The position numbers were made by a program, and so were the translations under genes. The notes below the pieces were generated by a model. The model worked only from the letters and a program-made list of their open reading frames with translations. It had not been told where the DNA came from and made no database searches. Positions 12,099 to 14,610 of a stretch of 14,610 nt of DNA are shown piece by piece (the stretch's first letter is position 1; every line of letters starts with the position of its first letter). Source of the stretch: an uncultured Eubacteriales bacterium (lineage in GTDB: Bacteria; Bacillota; Clostridia; Lachnospirales; Cellulosilyticaceae); assembly GCA_900551325.1 (NCBI GenBank), contig URVM01000043.1:1-14610 (forward strand), read 5' to 3'.

Positions 12099-14471
12099 TT
12101 CTTTATTCTCCTTTTCTTTATTAGACTCATTTGTTTTGGTAACATTTATAGAAACTTGTTGGTCTACTACTTTATTTTCTTTTTTTACTACTTTATAATT
12201 CTTAGGTTTGAATAATTTTAATCTAAGTGCATTTCCTACTACTGTTACAGAGCTTAAACTCATAGCAGCTGCTGCAAACATTGGATTAAGCTTCCATCCT
12301 AGTATGCTGTAGAATACACCTGCTGCAAGCGGAATACCTATTACATTATAGAAAAATGCCCAGAATAAGTTTTGTTTAATATTTTTGATTGTTGCATGGC
12401 TTAAAGCAACTGCTGAAACAGCATCAAGTAAATCACTCTTAATCAGTACCACATCTGCTGATTCAATAGCTACATCTGTACCTGCACCAATGGCTATACC
12501 TACATCTGCCCTTGCAAGCGCTGGTGCATCATTTATTCCATCACCTACCATGGCTACAGTATGACCTTCTTCTTGAAGCTTACGTATTTCTTGTTCTTTA
12601 TCTTGTGGGAGTACTTCTGCAATGACTTTTGTAAGGCCCAGTTGATTTTTAATAGCCTCTGCTGTCTTTTTATTATCACCTGTAAGCATGATAACTTCAA
12701 TACCCATTTGTTCCATTTCCTGTATTGCAGCTGCACTTGTTGGTTTTACAGTGTCGGCTACAGCAATAATTCCAAGAATACCTTTATCATTTCCAAAGTA
12801 AAGAGGTGTCTTTCCTTCAGTTGCTAGCCTATTAGTCTCAGTTTCATAAGTATTTATAGAGATACCTTTTTCGATCATTAGTTTAGCATTTCCTATATAA
12901 ATTCTTGTATCCTCTACAATTGCTTCTAGGCCTTGACCTACTAAAGCATTAAATTCACTTACTTCTTTAAGAGTGAGTCCTCTTTTATTAGCTTCTACAA
13001 CAATGGCTTCAGCAAGTGGATGTTCTGATTGCTTTTCTACTGAGGCTGCTAGTGCTAAAAATTCATTTTCTCCAAGTCCTTGGCCTACTATAATATCTGT
13101 TACACGAGGTTTACCCTCTGTAATAGTACCTGTCTTATCCAGTACAATACGATCTACCTTATGAAGTGTTTCTAAGGCCTCCGCAGATTTAATTAAGATA
13201 CCATGTTCAGCACCTTTACCTGTAGCTACCATAATAGCTGTTGGTGTTGCAAGACCTAAGGCACATGGACAAGATATAACAAGTACTGATATACCTATAG
13301 ATAACGCAAACTCAAATGGTGCACCTAGTACAAGCCATATAAGTGTAGCTACTATAGCAATTGTAATAACAGCTGGTACAAATACACTGCTAATTTTATC
13401 AGCTAGCTTTGCAATAGGTGCTTTAGAACCACTTGCATCTTCTACTAACTTAATAATTTGGGAAAGTGTTGTATCTGAACCTACATGAACAGCTCTAAAC
13501 TTAAAGGTACCTGTCTTATTCATACTAGCACCTATAACTTTATCACCTACCACTTTTTCTACAGGAATACTTTCCCCTGTAAGCATTGCTTCATCTACAG
13601 ATGAACTACCTTCTACAATCACACCATCCACTGGAATACTTTGACCAGGTTTTACTCGTATAATATCACCAACAACAACCTCTTCTACTGGAATTTCTAG
13701 CTCTTCATTACCTCGTACAACAATAGCTGTCTTTGGTGCAAGGTCCATCAGTTTTTTAATAGCTTCTGAAGTTTTTCCTTTTGCTCTTGTCTCTAAGAAC
13801 TTTCCTAATGTAATGAGGGCTAAAATAACTGCTGCTGATTCAAAGTATAGATCCATTGAATACTGATGTACTAGTTCTAAATTTCCATGACCTAAACCAT
13901 AACTAATTTTATAAATAGCATATACACCATATATAAGTGCTGCACTAGAACCAATAGCAATCAAAGTATCCATATTAGAGGCTCTCTTCATAAATGCTCT
14001 AAAACCTACTTTATAGTATTTACTATTTACAATAACAACTGGTAATGCTAATAAAAATTGAGTAAATGCAAAAGTAATTGCATTTTCAGTACCATGGAAA
14101 CCTTCTAAAAATGGCCATCCCATCATATGTCCCATTGAAATATAGAAAAGAGGTACTGCAAATATAAAGGATATAATCAATCTCTTTTTCATTTCCTTAA
14201 GTTCTTCCCCAACTGGGTCTACTTTTTGAGCTTGACTTCCTGCTTGTTTAGTTTCATTACTTTCTACTTCTGCACCATACCCACCTGCTTCAACAGCCTG
14301 AATAATGTTACTTTCGTTTACTACTTCTGTATTATAAGTTACCTGCATGGTGTTGTTGAATAAATTTACATTTACTTTTTCTACTCCATCTAGCTTGCCT
14401 ACACTTTTTTCTACATGAGCTACGCAAGCTGAGCAGGTCATACCACTTACTTTAAATTTTTGATCTTTCAT
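11892..14471 (-). CDS. copA: Copper-exporting P1B-type ATPase with N- and C-terminal metal-binding domains
   Basis: An 859-residue membrane ATPase that exports Cu(I) from the cytoplasm. Order: HMA domain with GMTCSAC (C13, C16), membrane helices from about 98, actuator loop with TGE (298-300), the transport motif CPC (401-403), phosphorylated D445 in DKTGT, SEHPLAEA (482-489), GDGINDAP (643-650), then the last helices with FYN (707-709) and MSLSS (737-741), which mark the Cu(I) subgroup. After about 755 comes a charged linker rich in Lys, Asn and Glu. A second HMA domain with GMSCGHC (C803, C806) then ends the protein. A C-terminal HMA is unusual; CopA normally stops near the end of the last helix. 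The start ATG 14471 is preceded by AGGTG four to five bases away and GGGAGG further up. First gene of the copA-csoR operon. Confidence 0.95.
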   Translation of the reverse strand: MKDQKFKVSGMTCSACVAHVEKSVGKLDGVEKVNVNLFNNTMQVTYNTEVVNESNIIQAVEAGGYGAEVESNETKQAGSQAQKVDPVGEELKEMKKRLIISFIFAVPLFYISMGHMMGWPFLEGFHGTENAITFAFTQFLLALPVVIVNSKYYKVGFRAFMKRASNMDTLIAIGSSAALIYGVYAIYKISYGLGHGNLELVHQYSMDLYFESAAVILALITLGKFLETRAKGKTSEAIKKLMDLAPKTAIVVRGNEELEIPVEEVVVGDIIRVKPGQSIPVDGVIVEGSSSVDEAMLTGESIPVEKVVGDKVIGASMNKTGTFKFRAVHVGSDTTLSQIIKLVEDASGSKAPIAKLADKISSVFVPAVITIAIVATLIWLVLGAPFEFALSIGISVLVISCPCALGLATPTAIMVATGKGAEHGILIKSAEALETLHKVDRIVLDKTGTITEGKPRVTDIIVGQGLGENEFLALAASVEKQSEHPLAEAIVVEANKRGLTLKEVSEFNALVGQGLEAIVEDTRIYIGNAKLMIEKGISINTYETETNRLATEGKTPLYFGNDKGILGIIAVADTVKPTSAAAIQEMEQMGIEVIMLTGDNKKTAEAIKNQLGLTKVIAEVLPQDKEQEIRKLQEEGHTVAMVGDGINDAPALARADVGIAIGAGTDVAIESADVVLIKSDLLDAVSAVALSHATIKNIKQNLFWAFFYNVIGIPLAAGVFYSILGWKLNPMFAAAAMSLSSVTVVGNALRLKLFKPKNYKVVKKENKVVDQQVSINVTKTNESNKEKENKEMTKYMVIEGMSCGHCSGRVEKALNALEGVSATVDLGTKTATINLTSEVSEAVLKTTVEDAGYEVVSIN

Positions 14472-14485
14472 TTTTCACCTACCCT

Positions 14486-14503
14486 CCCCCCCATAGGGGG
14501 TTA
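14486..14503. promoter_or_regulatory. Probable CsoR operator
   Basis: A C-tract (14486-14492) and a G-tract (14496-14500) flank ATA; read on the minus strand it is AACCCCCTATGGGGGG. CsoR sites in Firmicutes are G/C-tract inverted repeats of this kind in an AT-rich context. It lies between the predicted copA start of transcription (about 14507) and the ribosome binding site. Confidence 0.7.
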
Positions 14504-14513
14504 TTATGACATT

Positions 14514-14542
14514 AGTTTAATAACTTATTTCTATTATGTCAA
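14514..14542 (-). promoter_or_regulatory. copA-csoR operon promoter
   Basis: A perfect -35 TTGACA (14542-14537 read on minus), a 17-base spacer and a weaker -10 TAAACT (14519-14514, four of six matches). Initiation is expected around 14507, immediately before the operator. A weak -10 is common at promoters that need strict repression. Confidence 0.65.
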
Positions 14543-14560
14543 GAATAAAATTTTTTATCA

Positions 14561-14587
14561 TAGGCGTTAACTTAAGCCTAAGTTTTT
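14561..14587 (+). terminator. Weak hairpin at the right edge, possible terminator
   Basis: TAGGC (14561-14565) and GCCTA (14576-14580) form a 5-bp stem with a 10-base loop, followed by AGTTTTT. The stem is short. It could end a gene lying outside the window. No gene is visible in 14543-14610. Confidence 0.25.
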
Positions 14588-14610
14588 CCAAAACAAATGA
14601 GTTCTTCTAA

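Noticed and set aside
12554..13164. Open frames on both strands inside copA
   Set aside because: They are shadows of the copA coding sequence with no ribosome binding sites and low-complexity translations.
1..14610. CRISPR array, insertion sequence, tRNA or rRNA genes, prophage genes
   Set aside because: No regularly spaced long repeats, transposase or integrase frames, tRNA cloverleaf ending in CCA, or phage-like proteins were found.

Overview
The window looks like chromosomal DNA of a low-GC Firmicute, most likely an anaerobic fermentative clostridium of the Lachnospirales type. The reasons are the strong AT bias, consistent AGGAGG-type ribosome binding sites, rho-independent terminators, a Firmicute-type TopB, and a CsoR/CopA copper system. 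I cannot name the species. Nothing indicates a phage or insertion sequence.

Layout. Positions 1-2247 hold a terminator and topB (topoisomerase III, minus strand). Positions 2248-3055 hold no convincing protein gene. About 520 bases of this stretch (roughly 2495-3020) fold into a dense set of hairpins, and two hairpin loops are perfectly complementary to distant segments. I read it as a large structured noncoding RNA on the plus strand, and it is the most interesting object here. Positions 3056-4258 encode an M20 amidohydrolase (minus). Positions 4445-4804 encode a DUF1622-like small membrane protein (plus), whose terminator is built partly from its own last codons.

Positions 4845-10892 form a sugar locus. 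A minus-strand cluster runs in transcription order from a GH38 alpha-mannosidase-like enzyme, to a mannose-6-phosphate isomerase with a large extra N-terminal region, to a GntR/HutC repressor. A divergent ROK sugar kinase lies on the plus strand. The intergenic region between them carries three TATGTTATA repeats spaced two helical turns apart, which are probable GntR operators. The inferred pathway is cytoplasmic cleavage of a mannoside, phosphorylation of the released sugar by the ROK kinase, and isomerisation to fructose-6-phosphate for glycolysis. No transporter is present in the window.

Positions 10994-11299 encode a Dabb stress-type small protein. Positions 11527-14471 form a copper-efflux operon, copA then csoR (minus). 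CopA carries an extra C-terminal heavy-metal domain. An in-frame ATG with its own Shine-Dalgarno precedes that domain, so the gene may also yield a free CopZ-like chaperone. Upstream lie a perfect -35 box and a C-tract/G-tract inverted repeat that fits a CsoR operator.
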